Positions 16,428 to 25,753 of a DNA stretch of 64,000 nt are shown here, piece after piece (position 1 is the stretch's first letter; each line of letters begins with the position of its first letter). Position numbers and translations under genes: made by a program. The stretch spans positions 1 to 64,000 of the forward strand of contig JAJDIT010000001.1 of NCBI GenBank assembly GCA_030266845.1, written 5' to 3'. Below the pieces are notes generated by a model, which was not told where the DNA came from, searched no databases, and saw only the letters and a program-made list of their open reading frames with translations. This DNA comes from Acholeplasma sp. OttesenSCG-928-E16 (lineage in GTDB: Bacteria; Bacillota_I; Bacilli_A; Acholeplasmatales; Acholeplasmataceae).

Positions 16428-18044
16428 ATGAAAAAAATATTTACAATCCTACTTTTATCTTTAATAGCTGCCACTTTAGGTGGATGCGATATAATAAACG
16501 GCATCTTGTTTCCATATACCAGGGGAACGGGGGCTTTAGATTATGTTAATTTATCGAAAACCGCCAATGTATCAGATGGGTTTTTAAACATTTATTATTT
16601 AGATGATAATGGACTTATTATAAAAGATGGAGAAGTACCGTACGTTAACGCAAAAGAATTTCTTTGGAAAATTCAAGGAGCCATCAATTATTTATATATG
16701 GATATATCCACTACAAAAGAAAAGACAACCTTCTCTACGAAATTTAGAATGGATGAGGAAGGCAATAAACTAGGAATTGAGGTTGACTTTGTCCAAAATT
16801 TAATTACAATTGATGAGTTTTTATATTTTGATTTGTTAGGTGCCGATTTAACAGAAGATCCAACTAAAACTATCGAAGTTGAATCTGCGGTCTTTAGTGA
16901 TGCCCAATCGACTTTGATTGATTTAACAAATTATGATATGAATCTTTTTATTTCAGATGGGATGTATTTAATGCCATTTCATCTAGCTAATCTTCTATAT
17001 AGTGGGGATGCATATGATGTCTTTTTTAATGGAGACAAAATATATGGTTATAGCGCAAGTCAATTAGATGATGAGGCAGTACTTAGTCAAATGTATTTTA
17101 GTTCATATAACTACCTTTCCATGTCAACCGAATACAAAGAATATTGTGTAAGTTACACGGCCCTTTTATTTGATCATTTTTATGGATTAAAAGAAGAAGT
17201 GCTAGGAGACGATTATACAAGCTTTAATGAATACCTAGACAATTATTCTAATAAATTAATAGATTCCAACGATGATGATTTTTCACAAGGTATGCGGGAT
17301 TTTATTGTTGGGCTAGATGATTCACACTCTGGAATGATTTTAACTGGTATATATCAATCAATCGGGTATGAGCTACCTAAACTTACTCTAGCTGATCTAG
17401 GGCCTAGAAGAAAGATTTTTGAAGAAACTAGAAAAGATCTTTTTGAAAAAGTAAAAGATAGAGAGATGTTTGAATATCTTGATAATGATAAAACCTTGGT
17501 TGTTTATTTCACTGGATTTGATGGACAAACACTTAGTGATATTAAAGATGGTTTAAAAGAATATAAAAACACAGTAGAAAATATCGTTATTGATTTATCA
17601 TATAATACCGGTGGAAACCTTGGAGTAACTATCGAATTATTAGGTTTCCTAACAGATGGAATGGTACCAATTTCTTATAAAAACCCAACAGACCTTTCGA
17701 CAACAACAGCACAGTATAAGAAAACAGCTTTAAATACGACAAGAGCACTGAGTGTGAATTGGTATATTTTGACTTCTAAGGTAACATTTAGCGCTGCTAA
17801 CTTGATGACTTTTATCGCAAAAGATAATAATCTAGCAACAATTATAGGGGATAAATCAAGCGGTGGAGCTTGTGCAATCGCATATGAAGTTTTGCCTGAT
17901 GGTACGATGATTGTAATGAGTGGCACTTTTAAACTAACTGATGATAACTATGATTCTATCGAATATGGAATTGATGTAGATTATCAAATGAATGATGTTA
18001 CAGATAGAAATGAGTTAATTTCACTAATTAATGGATTAAAATAA
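16428..18044 (+). CDS. S41 (C-terminal processing) peptidase-like lipoprotein, copy 1
   Basis: The 538-residue lipoprotein has a signal peptide with lipobox LGGC (lipidated C20). The start is the ATG at 16428 after GCGGAGGAG; upstream in-frame codons belong to the nifJ 3' end. The C-terminal part shows S41 features: VIDLSYNTGGN, TSKVTFSAANLM with S455 at the nucleophile position, and GDKSSGGACA. The N-terminal 300 residues have no clear domain. There is no PDZ motif by eye, so substrate choice may differ from CtpA/Prc. It sits 20 bp after the nifJ terminator with no room for a full promoter, and a paralogue follows. Confidence 0.8.
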   Translation: MKKIFTILLLSLIAATLGGCDIINGILFPYTRGTGALDYVNLSKTANVSDGFLNIYYLDDNGLIIKDGEVPYVNAKEFLWKIQGAINYLYMDISTTKEKTTFSTKFRMDEEGNKLGIEVDFVQNLITIDEFLYFDLLGADLTEDPTKTIEVESAVFSDAQSTLIDLTNYDMNLFISDGMYLMPFHLANLLYSGDAYDVFFNGDKIYGYSASQLDDEAVLSQMYFSSYNYLSMSTEYKEYCVSYTALLFDHFYGLKEEVLGDDYTSFNEYLDNYSNKLIDSNDDDFSQGMRDFIVGLDDSHSGMILTGIYQSIGYELPKLTLADLGPRRKIFEETRKDLFEKVKDREMFEYLDNDKTLVVYFTGFDGQTLSDIKDGLKEYKNTVENIVIDLSYNTGGNLGVTIELLGFLTDGMVPISYKNPTDLSTTTAQYKKTALNTTRALSVNWYILTSKVTFSAANLMTFIAKDNNLATIIGDKSSGGACAIAYEVLPDGTMIVMSGTFKLTDDNYDSIEYGIDVDYQMNDVTDRNELISLINGLK

Positions 18045-18053
18045 AAATGATAG

Positions 18054-18086
18054 AAGGTGTTTGTTCAAAAGAACAAGCATCTTTTC
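18054..18086 (+). terminator. Terminator between the two S41 lipoproteins
   Basis: AAGGTGTTTGTTC (18054-18066) pairs with GAACAAGCATCTT (18071-18083) around an AAAA loop, 13 bp with two G-T pairs, and is followed by T-rich sequence. Confidence 0.7.
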
Positions 18087-18105
18087 ATTCTAATCTTAAA
18101 AAAAC

Positions 18106-18134
18106 TTGTAAAAAGTTAAAAAAAGTAATATCAT
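18106..18134 (+). promoter_or_regulatory. Predicted promoter of S41 lipoprotein copy 2
   Basis: TTGTAA (18106-18111) and TATCAT (18129-18134) are spaced by 17 bp, 32 bp before the start codon. Confidence 0.55.
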
Positions 18135-18166
18135 AGACAAAAAGTAAAATAGTGGGGAGGAACGTT

Positions 18167-20128
18167 ATGAAAAAATTACTTTTAATTTTATGTGTCTTTT
18201 TTTTATCGGTTGGATTGACCGCTTGTGATCCAAATACTGGACCAGACGATGGTGGAAATACCGATAATACAGATAGCCAAGACAAGTTGGATGTAAAAGC
18301 AGATTTAGCTACCTTAGAGACTTTATTAGATAGTCCTATTACAAACTTCACATTACCAAGAAGTGGAGATAAAGGGACATCATTTTCCTATACCTCAGAT
18401 GATTTGATTATTGGCTCTAATGGAGCAATTGTTCAAAACCGTTTAGGGTTAGATGATTTAGCAGGAGTTGTTAATGTTAAAGCAGTTAAGGGCGATTATA
18501 GTGAGGAAAAGAGTATTAGTATTAAAGTGAAAGCTCTTAGCGAAGTATCTATCGAAAGTAAGAAAACCCTAGATTTTCATGGTAAGGGAGAAGAATATAT
18601 TGTATCTGATAGTACACTAGATATTTATTATGGCAGTGATAGTGAATTACCATATGTTAATATTGAAGATTTCTTAGATGTTATCAATGGGGCTATTCAA
18701 TCAAATGAACTTGAATACACTAGTAAGGATAATGGAAACACATTAAAGGTTTCCTATACAGTAGAATATGAAGACGAAACAACTGAGGAGTATTTTATTG
18801 AATTAGATTTTGCGGATAATACCATTTTTATCCCAACCTTTGATTTCTTCTCAGGATATGGTGCACCAACAACAACAGATTTTGGGAATGGACTATTATA
18901 TACTGGTTTTGATTATACCGAACCTAATGAAACAACTATTGATTTAAAAAACTATGGTTTTGATTTAGTCCCTCATGATGAAACTGGAGTTACAAAATAT
19001 CTTATGCCGTTACATTTAGCAAACCTATTTTTCTTAAGTGATACATATTATGATGTCTATTATAACGGCGATGATGTATATGGTATCGATACATATCAAG
19101 TGTATGGCTCAACCGAAGCAGATGAAGCAGTAATGAAAGAAATAAGGACTAGTTCTTTAAATGGAACTAACGCATCAACAAGATTTTTGCATCAAAACTT
19201 TAACTATTTAGTACTAGCCTTAGATTATTTTTATGGGTTAAAAGAATATAAGGGAATAGAATCGTTTTATGATTATTTTGGACCTTCTTACACCAAGTTT
19301 ATAGGTGGTAGTAATTTAGCCGCTCAAAACTTATTTAAATTTACTCATGAGATAGACGATCTACACACGTCTCATCAATGGAATGGATATTTTGTTAGAC
19401 CAACGACTAGTTATAGCGATGGTAAGGGAGACGCAGATTTAAGAGGACCGGTTGTTGCATCATTCTATGGACATCTGCAATCAGTATTTAATCTTCAAAT
19501 AGCGGCTTTTGGTGGTAGAGATAAACCGATGATTCCGGCTATTAGATATATCGATAATCAAAAAACAGCCATTTTTTATTTCACATCCTTTACAGCAACA
19601 ACACCTGATGTATTTAAAGATTTTTTAGATAAATTACCAAACTCTGTAGAAAATGTAATTATTGACTTGACTTATAATACAGGTGGTAATGTCGGAGCGG
19701 TATTTAGAATGTTTGGTTATATGACCGAAAAACCTTTTAATTATCATAGTATGAATCCAAAAGATGGTTCAGCATACTCATATCAAATTGAAAGTGAATA
19801 TGTTGCATTCGAACAATATAATTTTATTATTATGACTTCTGGAGTAACATTTAGCGCTGCTAACCTGATGGCATCAATGGCTAAAGAAATTGGATTTCCG
19901 GTTATCGGAAAACAATCAAGCGGTGGAGCTTGTTCAATTAGCGTGATTTCATTACCTGATGGTGGTATCATTATGGTTAGTTCAAATAATATGTTAGCAT
20001 CTGTTGAATACGATAATGGAGAAAAGATTTATAAAGATGTTGAAGGCGGCGTTCCAGTAGATTACACTGTTAATGGATTTTACAACGAGCAAGAAGTAAT
20101 AAACGCAATAAAAGAAGTTTTAAAGTAA
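18167..20128 (+). CDS. S41 peptidase-like lipoprotein, copy 2
   Basis: The 653-residue paralogue of the preceding gene has lipobox LTAC (C20) and a start at ATG 18167 behind GGGGAGG. After the lipid anchor comes a Gly/Asp/Asn/Thr-rich linker (about residues 21-40), then an extra domain of about 100 residues ending SISIKVKAL. That domain has the look of a small bacterial Ig-like domain and is absent from copy 1. The S41-like C-terminus has IDLTYNTGGN, SGVTFSAANLM (S563) and KQSSGGACS. Two catalytic-region stretches are nearly identical at DNA level to copy 1. The role is probably processing or binding of outer-surface proteins or peptides, which is inferred. Confidence 0.8.
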   Translation: MKKLLLILCVFFLSVGLTACDPNTGPDDGGNTDNTDSQDKLDVKADLATLETLLDSPITNFTLPRSGDKGTSFSYTSDDLIIGSNGAIVQNRLGLDDLAGVVNVKAVKGDYSEEKSISIKVKALSEVSIESKKTLDFHGKGEEYIVSDSTLDIYYGSDSELPYVNIEDFLDVINGAIQSNELEYTSKDNGNTLKVSYTVEYEDETTEEYFIELDFADNTIFIPTFDFFSGYGAPTTTDFGNGLLYTGFDYTEPNETTIDLKNYGFDLVPHDETGVTKYLMPLHLANLFFLSDTYYDVYYNGDDVYGIDTYQVYGSTEADEAVMKEIRTSSLNGTNASTRFLHQNFNYLVLALDYFYGLKEYKGIESFYDYFGPSYTKFIGGSNLAAQNLFKFTHEIDDLHTSHQWNGYFVRPTTSYSDGKGDADLRGPVVASFYGHLQSVFNLQIAAFGGRDKPMIPAIRYIDNQKTAIFYFTSFTATTPDVFKDFLDKLPNSVENVIIDLTYNTGGNVGAVFRMFGYMTEKPFNYHSMNPKDGSAYSYQIESEYVAFEQYNFIIMTSGVTFSAANLMASMAKEIGFPVIGKQSSGGACSISVISLPDGGIIMVSSNNMLASVEYDNGEKIYKDVEGGVPVDYTVNGFYNEQEVINAIKEVLK

Positions 20129-20152
20129 GATATTAAAATACGTATAATTAAT

Positions 20153-20200
20153 AAAATGCCAAAAGAAGAATTATTGAATATCTTCTAGCGGCATTTTATT
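20153..20200 (+). terminator. Terminator after S41 lipoprotein copy 2
   Basis: AAAATGCC (20153-20160) pairs with GGCATTTT (20190-20197), and an inner AGAAGA/TCTTCT extends the stem. A T-rich tail follows. Confidence 0.75.
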
Positions 20201-20227
20201 TTATGTTTTGATTGTAAGATATAAAAA

Positions 20228-20246
20228 AAGGATGACCCTCATCCTT
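20228..20246 (-). terminator. Terminator of the small membrane-protein gene
   Basis: On the minus strand AAGGATGA pairs with TCATCCTT around GGG and is followed by a T run. Confidence 0.8.
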
Positions 20247-20270
20247 AATAAAATAACTAAAAGATAAGTA

Positions 20271-20651
20271 TTATCCTAAATAAATCAAATACATTATTAA
20301 AGAAGTAATAATCATCGCTCCACCAACTGCCCATAAAGAAATAAAAATATGTTTTGAAACCTTTGACTTTTCGGTCGTATATTCTAAATAGCTTTTCTTT
20401 TGTTTCTTTCCAGCAAACCCCATGAAAAACTGCTTTACTCCATATATGACAATATCAAAAACACCATGATTACTTATAAATATAATCCAACCAAATAAAA
20501 ATTCGATTGTACCAGCGATCAAAAAAGCATCCATTACGCCAATAAAAGTAAATTTTTGAGTGAACAAAAAGACAAGCCCTAAAAGTAAAAGAGCGATGAT
20601 GGTACAGACTAATGCTGATATAAAAAACTTCGATTTAAGGATTTTCTTCAA
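20271..20651 (-). CDS. Small integral membrane protein (DUF3899-like)
   Basis: The 126-residue protein has three to four hydrophobic helices: about residues 8-31, 35-60 (with a Gly-rich turn), and 104-124, with a basic loop KKQKK between them. Size and layout resemble the DUF3899 family of Bacilli membrane proteins, whose function is unknown. The start is TTG at 20651, well supported by GGAGGAG seven bases upstream. It is a single-gene unit convergent with the S41 lipoprotein gene and divergent from oppA. Confidence 0.7.
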   Translation of the reverse strand: MKKILKSKFFISALVCTIIALLLLGLVFLFTQKFTFIGVMDAFLIAGTIEFLFGWIIFISNHGVFDIVIYGVKQFFMGFAGKKQKKSYLEYTTEKSKVSKHIFISLWAVGGAMIITSLIMYLIYLG

Positions 20652-20825
20652 GTTAAAACTCCTCCGCCAAATATTATAGCACTAAATGGCTTTAAATTAT
20701 ATGAATATCATATAAAAACATAATCAAATTACTGGCAGACTTATATATAAAGTGCCAAAAAAAGGGCATAAATCGCTGAAGAAAGCCTTTGTATCCGTTT
20801 TCATTCAGAAAAAAAACGAAAATTA

Positions 20826-20854
20826 TTGACTAAGTTTTCAAAATATAGTAAATT
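20826..20854 (+). promoter_or_regulatory. Predicted promoter of the opp operon
   Basis: TTGACT (20826-20831) and TAAATT (20849-20854) are spaced by 17 bp, 43 bp before the oppA start codon. Confidence 0.6.
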
Positions 20855-20897
20855 ACTTTCAAACATATTTTTTTATAAAATGAAAAGGGAGGAAAAT

Positions 20898-23381
20898 ATG
20901 AAGAAAAAAGCTTTACTAATTACATTTGTATTAGTCACAGTTATAGCTATAGCTGGATGTAAGCCGAATTGGACAAAAGACCCTAACACTTATTACTCAT
21001 CAATTTCTAACACGGCAAACATGAATCCATATTCTGAAACATTGAATGATTCTTCTACGCTATACGGATATTTGACTGATGCGCTTTATGAGGCGGACTT
21101 CGATTGGGAAGAAGCAATCGCAAATGACGTTGCTGATGCTAAAGGTGATTTTTCAAATACTGCCGCTCTAGGATATAACTATTATCCATCAATGGCTTCT
21201 AAAAGACCAGTTCCTGCTTCTGGAACTGAGAATAATGATAAATTGACATCAAAAGAGCTGTATGACAAAGTGTGGACAATCAACCTAAAGAGCGATTTAG
21301 TTTTTGAGGATGGAACACCGATTAACGCGGATACATTTGTTCAATCTTGGAAATATTTATTAGATCCAAAATTAAATAATGCAAGAGCAGTTAACCTTTA
21401 TAGTTCAACAAGCGGTCTTCCAGTTGAGGGAGCAGAAGCTTACTATAGACAAGGAAAAGCTCGTACTGAAAATGGTGCTCCAATTTATTTAGATGGTGCT
21501 AATGAAGTTAAATATGTATTAGATACTCATTCAATTGTAGAAGTTGATGGGGAAGATGTATTTATTTTCAGAACACTTGATAAAAAAGAAAATGGGGATC
21601 CAATTTATGCAACAAGCGATTCTTATCAAGTAAACCTAGATGGTTCACCTGTATTAGTTGATGGCGTTAAAGTTCTTATTTCTGAAGGATTAAAATACGT
21701 TTGGGCTAGTTCATTTGAAAAACTTGGAAAAGATGATGTAGCTGAAGCTGGTGATTCTAATAGATATGGTGATGGAGAAAAGCCAACCGGATTATCAGAA
21801 ACTAAAAACTATCCTGCAGCTACTTGGGAATCAGTTGGTATTAAGAAAATTGATAATTTATCATTCAAGATCACTTTAACTGTTAACTATTCACAATGGG
21901 ATGTTATGTCTTATTTAGCAAGTGCAACAGTTGGTGTTGTTCATCTTGAAAAATATGCTGCTGGTTTAAGAGATGGTGGTTCTTCAACTACTTATGGAAC
22001 TATTGACAATCCATTAGTATCTTATGGACCATACAAATTAGACACATGGCAAGATGGCGTAGTTTACGCTTTCTCAAAGAATGATAAGTTCCATGCTAAA
22101 GATAACTATAGAATTGGTGCAGTTCGTTTATCAGTAATCGCAAACCAACAAACTATTCTTAATGAGTATAAGGCAGGAAGATTAGATGTTGCAGGCGTTG
22201 GTGGTGAATTCTATGCAGATTATGCAAGTAATCCATTATTAAAGCTTAGTCCAACAACTACTACATTCCGTTTAGCATTTAACATTGGTGGTAGAAGCGA
22301 TGGTAAGAAACAAAATCCAATTTTAGCTGACGCTGATTTTAGAAAAGCATTATACTTAGCAATTGACCGTGATGAGTTTGCATCGGAAGTTAGACCTCCA
22401 TCTGAAGCTCAACAAGGTTACATTAGTAATATTTATAAAGGTGTTGAAAGTGCTGAAAATACTTATAGAGAAAGCGAACCAGGACAAAATGTATTTAAAG
22501 ACTTATATCCAAATACATCTGGTTATAATTCAACAGAAGCTAAGAGATTATTTGATCAAGCATACAATGCAGCAGTAGCTGCAGGTAAGATTGCATCTGG
22601 TTCAAAAGTTGTTGTTGATTACGTAATGTATGAAGTTGACTCAAACAGAAAAGTTGCTGAATGGGTTAAATCAACTACTGAAAACATTTTTGGTGACAAG
22701 TTTGAATTCAATATCGTTGGATTATCTGATGCTGGTATTGATGCAGCATGGGATAATAAAGACTTTGACTTAACATTCGGTGGATGGACAGGTATGATCT
22801 TCAATCCAGCTGAATTAATGGCAATTGTTTATAACCATTACTATCCTGACTATATCTTAGAAAACGGATTTGAAACTGGTGAATTAGAAGTATTATTCCC
22901 ATTATCTACAAGTGGACAAGCTCGTGCACAAGATGTTTATGAAGATTTCGTAGTTGGTATGGGATTAGATCCTGATGTTGATGATGCAGATAAAGTTTAT
23001 GAAGTATTCATGGATGCATTTAACAAATATGTTGGTGGAGATGCTTCATATGCTGGAGTTTATCAAAATGGATACTATGCATTAGTAGTTAGAGATATTC
23101 TTGATTCAATAGTTGATGGAGTTGTTACAGCTACAGTTGATACTGCTGGTGACTTCGCAAGTGCACAATTTGCAGCTGATTATGCTGACATTGAAGCAGA
23201 CGCAAATGAAATTACAGCGGCTATCGAATTAGCATTATTAAATGAAATGATTTCAATTCCTTTAATAACATCAAGAAGTGCAGCTATTTATAGCGAAAGA
23301 GTTGTCTTTGAAGTACCTGAATACCATGCAGTTATGGGTTGGGGTGGATTCACATATATGTACTTAAGTACTGCAGAATAA
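20898..23381 (+). CDS. oppA: Oligopeptide-binding lipoprotein
   Basis: The 827-residue extracellular solute-binding protein belongs to family 5. The signal peptide ends in lipobox IAGC (C21). The start is the ATG at 20898 after GGGAGGA; 24 in-frame codons upstream overlap the promoter and are excluded. VWTINLKSDLVFEDGTPINADTF in two blocks is the conserved SBP_bac_5 signature area, and the later YGPYKLDTWQ is typical. It is longer than the usual 540-600 residues, with extra segments around residues 150-260 and 650-800. It captures peptides for OppBCDF, which follow in order. Codon use is very regular, as in highly expressed genes. Confidence 0.92.
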   Translation: MKKKALLITFVLVTVIAIAGCKPNWTKDPNTYYSSISNTANMNPYSETLNDSSTLYGYLTDALYEADFDWEEAIANDVADAKGDFSNTAALGYNYYPSMASKRPVPASGTENNDKLTSKELYDKVWTINLKSDLVFEDGTPINADTFVQSWKYLLDPKLNNARAVNLYSSTSGLPVEGAEAYYRQGKARTENGAPIYLDGANEVKYVLDTHSIVEVDGEDVFIFRTLDKKENGDPIYATSDSYQVNLDGSPVLVDGVKVLISEGLKYVWASSFEKLGKDDVAEAGDSNRYGDGEKPTGLSETKNYPAATWESVGIKKIDNLSFKITLTVNYSQWDVMSYLASATVGVVHLEKYAAGLRDGGSSTTYGTIDNPLVSYGPYKLDTWQDGVVYAFSKNDKFHAKDNYRIGAVRLSVIANQQTILNEYKAGRLDVAGVGGEFYADYASNPLLKLSPTTTTFRLAFNIGGRSDGKKQNPILADADFRKALYLAIDRDEFASEVRPPSEAQQGYISNIYKGVESAENTYRESEPGQNVFKDLYPNTSGYNSTEAKRLFDQAYNAAVAAGKIASGSKVVVDYVMYEVDSNRKVAEWVKSTTENIFGDKFEFNIVGLSDAGIDAAWDNKDFDLTFGGWTGMIFNPAELMAIVYNHYYPDYILENGFETGELEVLFPLSTSGQARAQDVYEDFVVGMGLDPDVDDADKVYEVFMDAFNKYVGGDASYAGVYQNGYYALVVRDILDSIVDGVVTATVDTAGDFASAQFAADYADIEADANEITAAIELALLNEMISIPLITSRSAAIYSERVVFEVPEYHAVMGWGGFTYMYLSTAE

Positions 23382-23420
23382 TTATTAACACATAAGTTTT
23401 GTTTAAAAACTAACTTGATA

Positions 23421-23454
23421 AAGCAGCCTTATGGTGTATGCCGTAGGGTTGCTT
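23421..23454 (+). promoter_or_regulatory. Stable intercistronic hairpin between oppA and oppB
   Basis: AAGCAGCCTTATGG (23421-23434) pairs with CCGTAGGGTTGCTT (23441-23454) over 14 positions with three G-T pairs and a 6-nt loop. No T run follows, so it is more likely an mRNA-stabilising or attenuating hairpin than a full terminator. Confidence 0.7.
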
Positions 23455-23480
23455 GTGTCAGTTAGAGAGGAGAGTTTTAA

Positions 23481-24440
23481 ATGCGCAATTATATTTTAAA
23501 GAGAATTGGCCTAATAGTGGTGACAGCTTTTATCATTATTTTCTTGGAGTTTGTCATTGTAAAAAGCATGCCTGATTTTTATCGACCTGAACTTGGGATT
23601 GATCCTGAATGGTATGAAGCATTAAAAGAAAAAGAAGGGTATAATAAACCAATTTTAGAACAATTTGGAATATGGATTAGAAATATCGTCGTTGATGGAA
23701 ACTTTGGTTATTCGGTTAAACAAAGTAGAGATGCGATATTAATTGTAAGGGATAGAATACCTGAAACAGTTAAAATAAATATTATTCCATATTTAATATC
23801 TATTCCAATAGGAATTGGATTAGGGATTATTGCTGCATTAAAGAAAAATAAAATTGCAGACCATTTAATTTCGTTAGGAGTAATGATATTAATATCAGTA
23901 CCATCCTTCGTTATTGCGGTTTTAATGCAATATTATGTTGTATATGAATGGAATTGGCTTGATCACGCCTTTGTATTACCACAGGACATGGCCGCCTTGG
24001 ACCCCTTTGGGGCATTCACTTCTAGAATTCTTCCGACAGTTGTTCTTGCTTTAGGATCAATTGCTGGATGGACAAGAGGAATTAGGGCGGAGTTAACAGA
24101 AGTACTAACACAAGATTTTATGTTACTAGGAAGAACAAAGGGTTTATCAAAAACACAAGCAACGATTAGACATGGGCTAAGGAACGCGATGGTTCCATTT
24201 GCTCCAAGTATCGTTGGTGGATTTATCGGATTATTAAGTGGTTCAATGATTATTGAAGGAACGTTTAGAATCAATGGTATCGGTGGGGTTTATCTGCAGG
24301 CTTTTCAAGACCGAGATTATTCTCTATTGATGTTGATTATGATGTTCTATACGGTCATTGGTCTTGCCGCCGCACTAATTGGCGACTTATCGTATGGCAT
24401 CATCGATCCAAGAATAAGAATGGGGTCTGGTAAAGAATGA
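23481..24440 (+). CDS. oppB: Oligopeptide ABC transporter permease OppB
   Basis: The 319-residue permease starts with MRNYILKRIGLIVVT, typical of OppB/DppB. It has about six membrane helices and a conserved EAA-type loop, LLGRTKGLSKTQATIRHGLRN written here in part as GRTKGLSKTQATIRHGLRN, near residue 215-235. It forms the membrane channel with OppC. GAGAGGAGAG precedes the ATG. The stop TGA overlaps the oppC start region by 4 nt. The length is normal. Confidence 0.93.
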   Translation: MRNYILKRIGLIVVTAFIIIFLEFVIVKSMPDFYRPELGIDPEWYEALKEKEGYNKPILEQFGIWIRNIVVDGNFGYSVKQSRDAILIVRDRIPETVKINIIPYLISIPIGIGLGIIAALKKNKIADHLISLGVMILISVPSFVIAVLMQYYVVYEWNWLDHAFVLPQDMAALDPFGAFTSRILPTVVLALGSIAGWTRGIRAELTEVLTQDFMLLGRTKGLSKTQATIRHGLRNAMVPFAPSIVGGFIGLLSGSMIIEGTFRINGIGGVYLQAFQDRDYSLLMLIMMFYTVIGLAAALIGDLSYGIIDPRIRMGSGKE

Positions 24441-25753
24441 TGAACGAATATAATAAGATAAATAAAGACAAGTTTGTTTTTGTACAAGATAATATTGAAA
24501 TAAAAGAAGAAGCAATGAAAACCAAACCAGTTGGTTTGTATAAGGATGCATGGAGAAGATTTACGAAAAATAAAGCCTCTTTGATATCATTGATTATTGT
24601 TGGAATATTAGTATTGATGGTGATAATTGGCCCATACATGCGTAACTACACCTTATTTGATAGAGATGCGAAAACCGCTAATAGAATCTCTAACTTAGTT
24701 CCAAGAATTCCTGGATTAGAACATTTAGGCATCGCCGATGGAACAAAGATTGTTGATGATTTATCAAAAGAATTCGTTGAAAGAATGCAACAATCTGAAT
24801 ACGGAAGGGGAACCGTAATAAAGATAGTTAGTGAAAGATTGATCGGTGGTAAGGAATACTGCAGTATTAAGGTTAATCATTATAAGTACGTAGACTATAT
24901 AAATTCAATTGAAACGCCAACCGGAACCGTTCCAACGATTACTTTAAATGAGGCTCAATATAATGAAGCTCTTAAAAAAGGATATGTTATCAGTTTAGTC
25001 AGTGAAAACTATGGTGAATATAAAACGCAAGTTAGATTTTTTGAATTTGCCCTTGGGCAAAAGGCTGAAAACGTATACTTTTGGTTTGGAACAACAGGCC
25101 AAGGTAAAGACTATTTTACAGTTTTATGGGACGCTGGAAGGACTTCGCTATTGATGGCGGTATCAATTACCGTAGTAAATATTATTATTGGAGTTATTCT
25201 TGGTTCTATAGCTGGATATTTTGGTGGAAACGTTGACTTAATATTTGAAAGAGTAACTGATATTCTTGCAAACTTGCCATTTATGGCAATATTGACATTA
25301 TTATTACTTAGATTTGGTACCACAACATGGATTGTATTAATTGCCTTCACAATGACTGGCTGGATAAGTTCTTATAGTGTAACTAGAAGTCAGTTTTATA
25401 GGTATAAGAATAGAGAATATGTGTTATCTTCTAGGACACTAGGAGCTTCTGATGCTAGAATCATGTATAAGCATATATTTCCTAATGCATCAGGTACGTT
25501 AATAACAAGTGTTTCGTTAGCTATTCCTAGCTTTATGTTTACAGAGTCGACATATTCATTCTTAGGAATTATTAACTATTCAAATACTTCAAGTATTGGG
25601 AAACTACTATCAACTGGACAAGCAGAAATGCAGAATAATTTCCATTTAGTTTTATTCCCAGCGTTATTTATATCAATTTTAATGATTTGTTTTAACTTGA
25701 TGAGTAATGGACTACGCGATGCATTTAACACATCATTGAGAGGAGTTGAGTAA
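24437..25753 (+). CDS. oppC: Oligopeptide ABC transporter permease OppC with enlarged first outer loop
   Basis: The 438-residue permease has a cytosolic N-terminus, a first helix at about residues 51-70, and a C-terminal BPD_transp_1 core from about residue 225. The core has an EAA-type loop (SRTLGASDARIMYKHIFPN) and ends DAFNTSLRG. Ordinary OppC proteins have about 300 residues. The excess is an outer segment of about 140-150 residues between helix 1 and helix 2. The ATG at 24437 overlaps the oppB stop; an alternative ATG two codons later is possible. It partners OppB, OppD and OppF. Confidence 0.9.
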   Translation: MMNEYNKINKDKFVFVQDNIEIKEEAMKTKPVGLYKDAWRRFTKNKASLISLIIVGILVLMVIIGPYMRNYTLFDRDAKTANRISNLVPRIPGLEHLGIADGTKIVDDLSKEFVERMQQSEYGRGTVIKIVSERLIGGKEYCSIKVNHYKYVDYINSIETPTGTVPTITLNEAQYNEALKKGYVISLVSENYGEYKTQVRFFEFALGQKAENVYFWFGTTGQGKDYFTVLWDAGRTSLLMAVSITVVNIIIGVILGSIAGYFGGNVDLIFERVTDILANLPFMAILTLLLLRFGTTTWIVLIAFTMTGWISSYSVTRSQFYRYKNREYVLSSRTLGASDARIMYKHIFPNASGTLITSVSLAIPSFMFTESTYSFLGIINYSNTSSIGKLLSTGQAEMQNNFHLVLFPALFISILMICFNLMSNGLRDAFNTSLRGVE

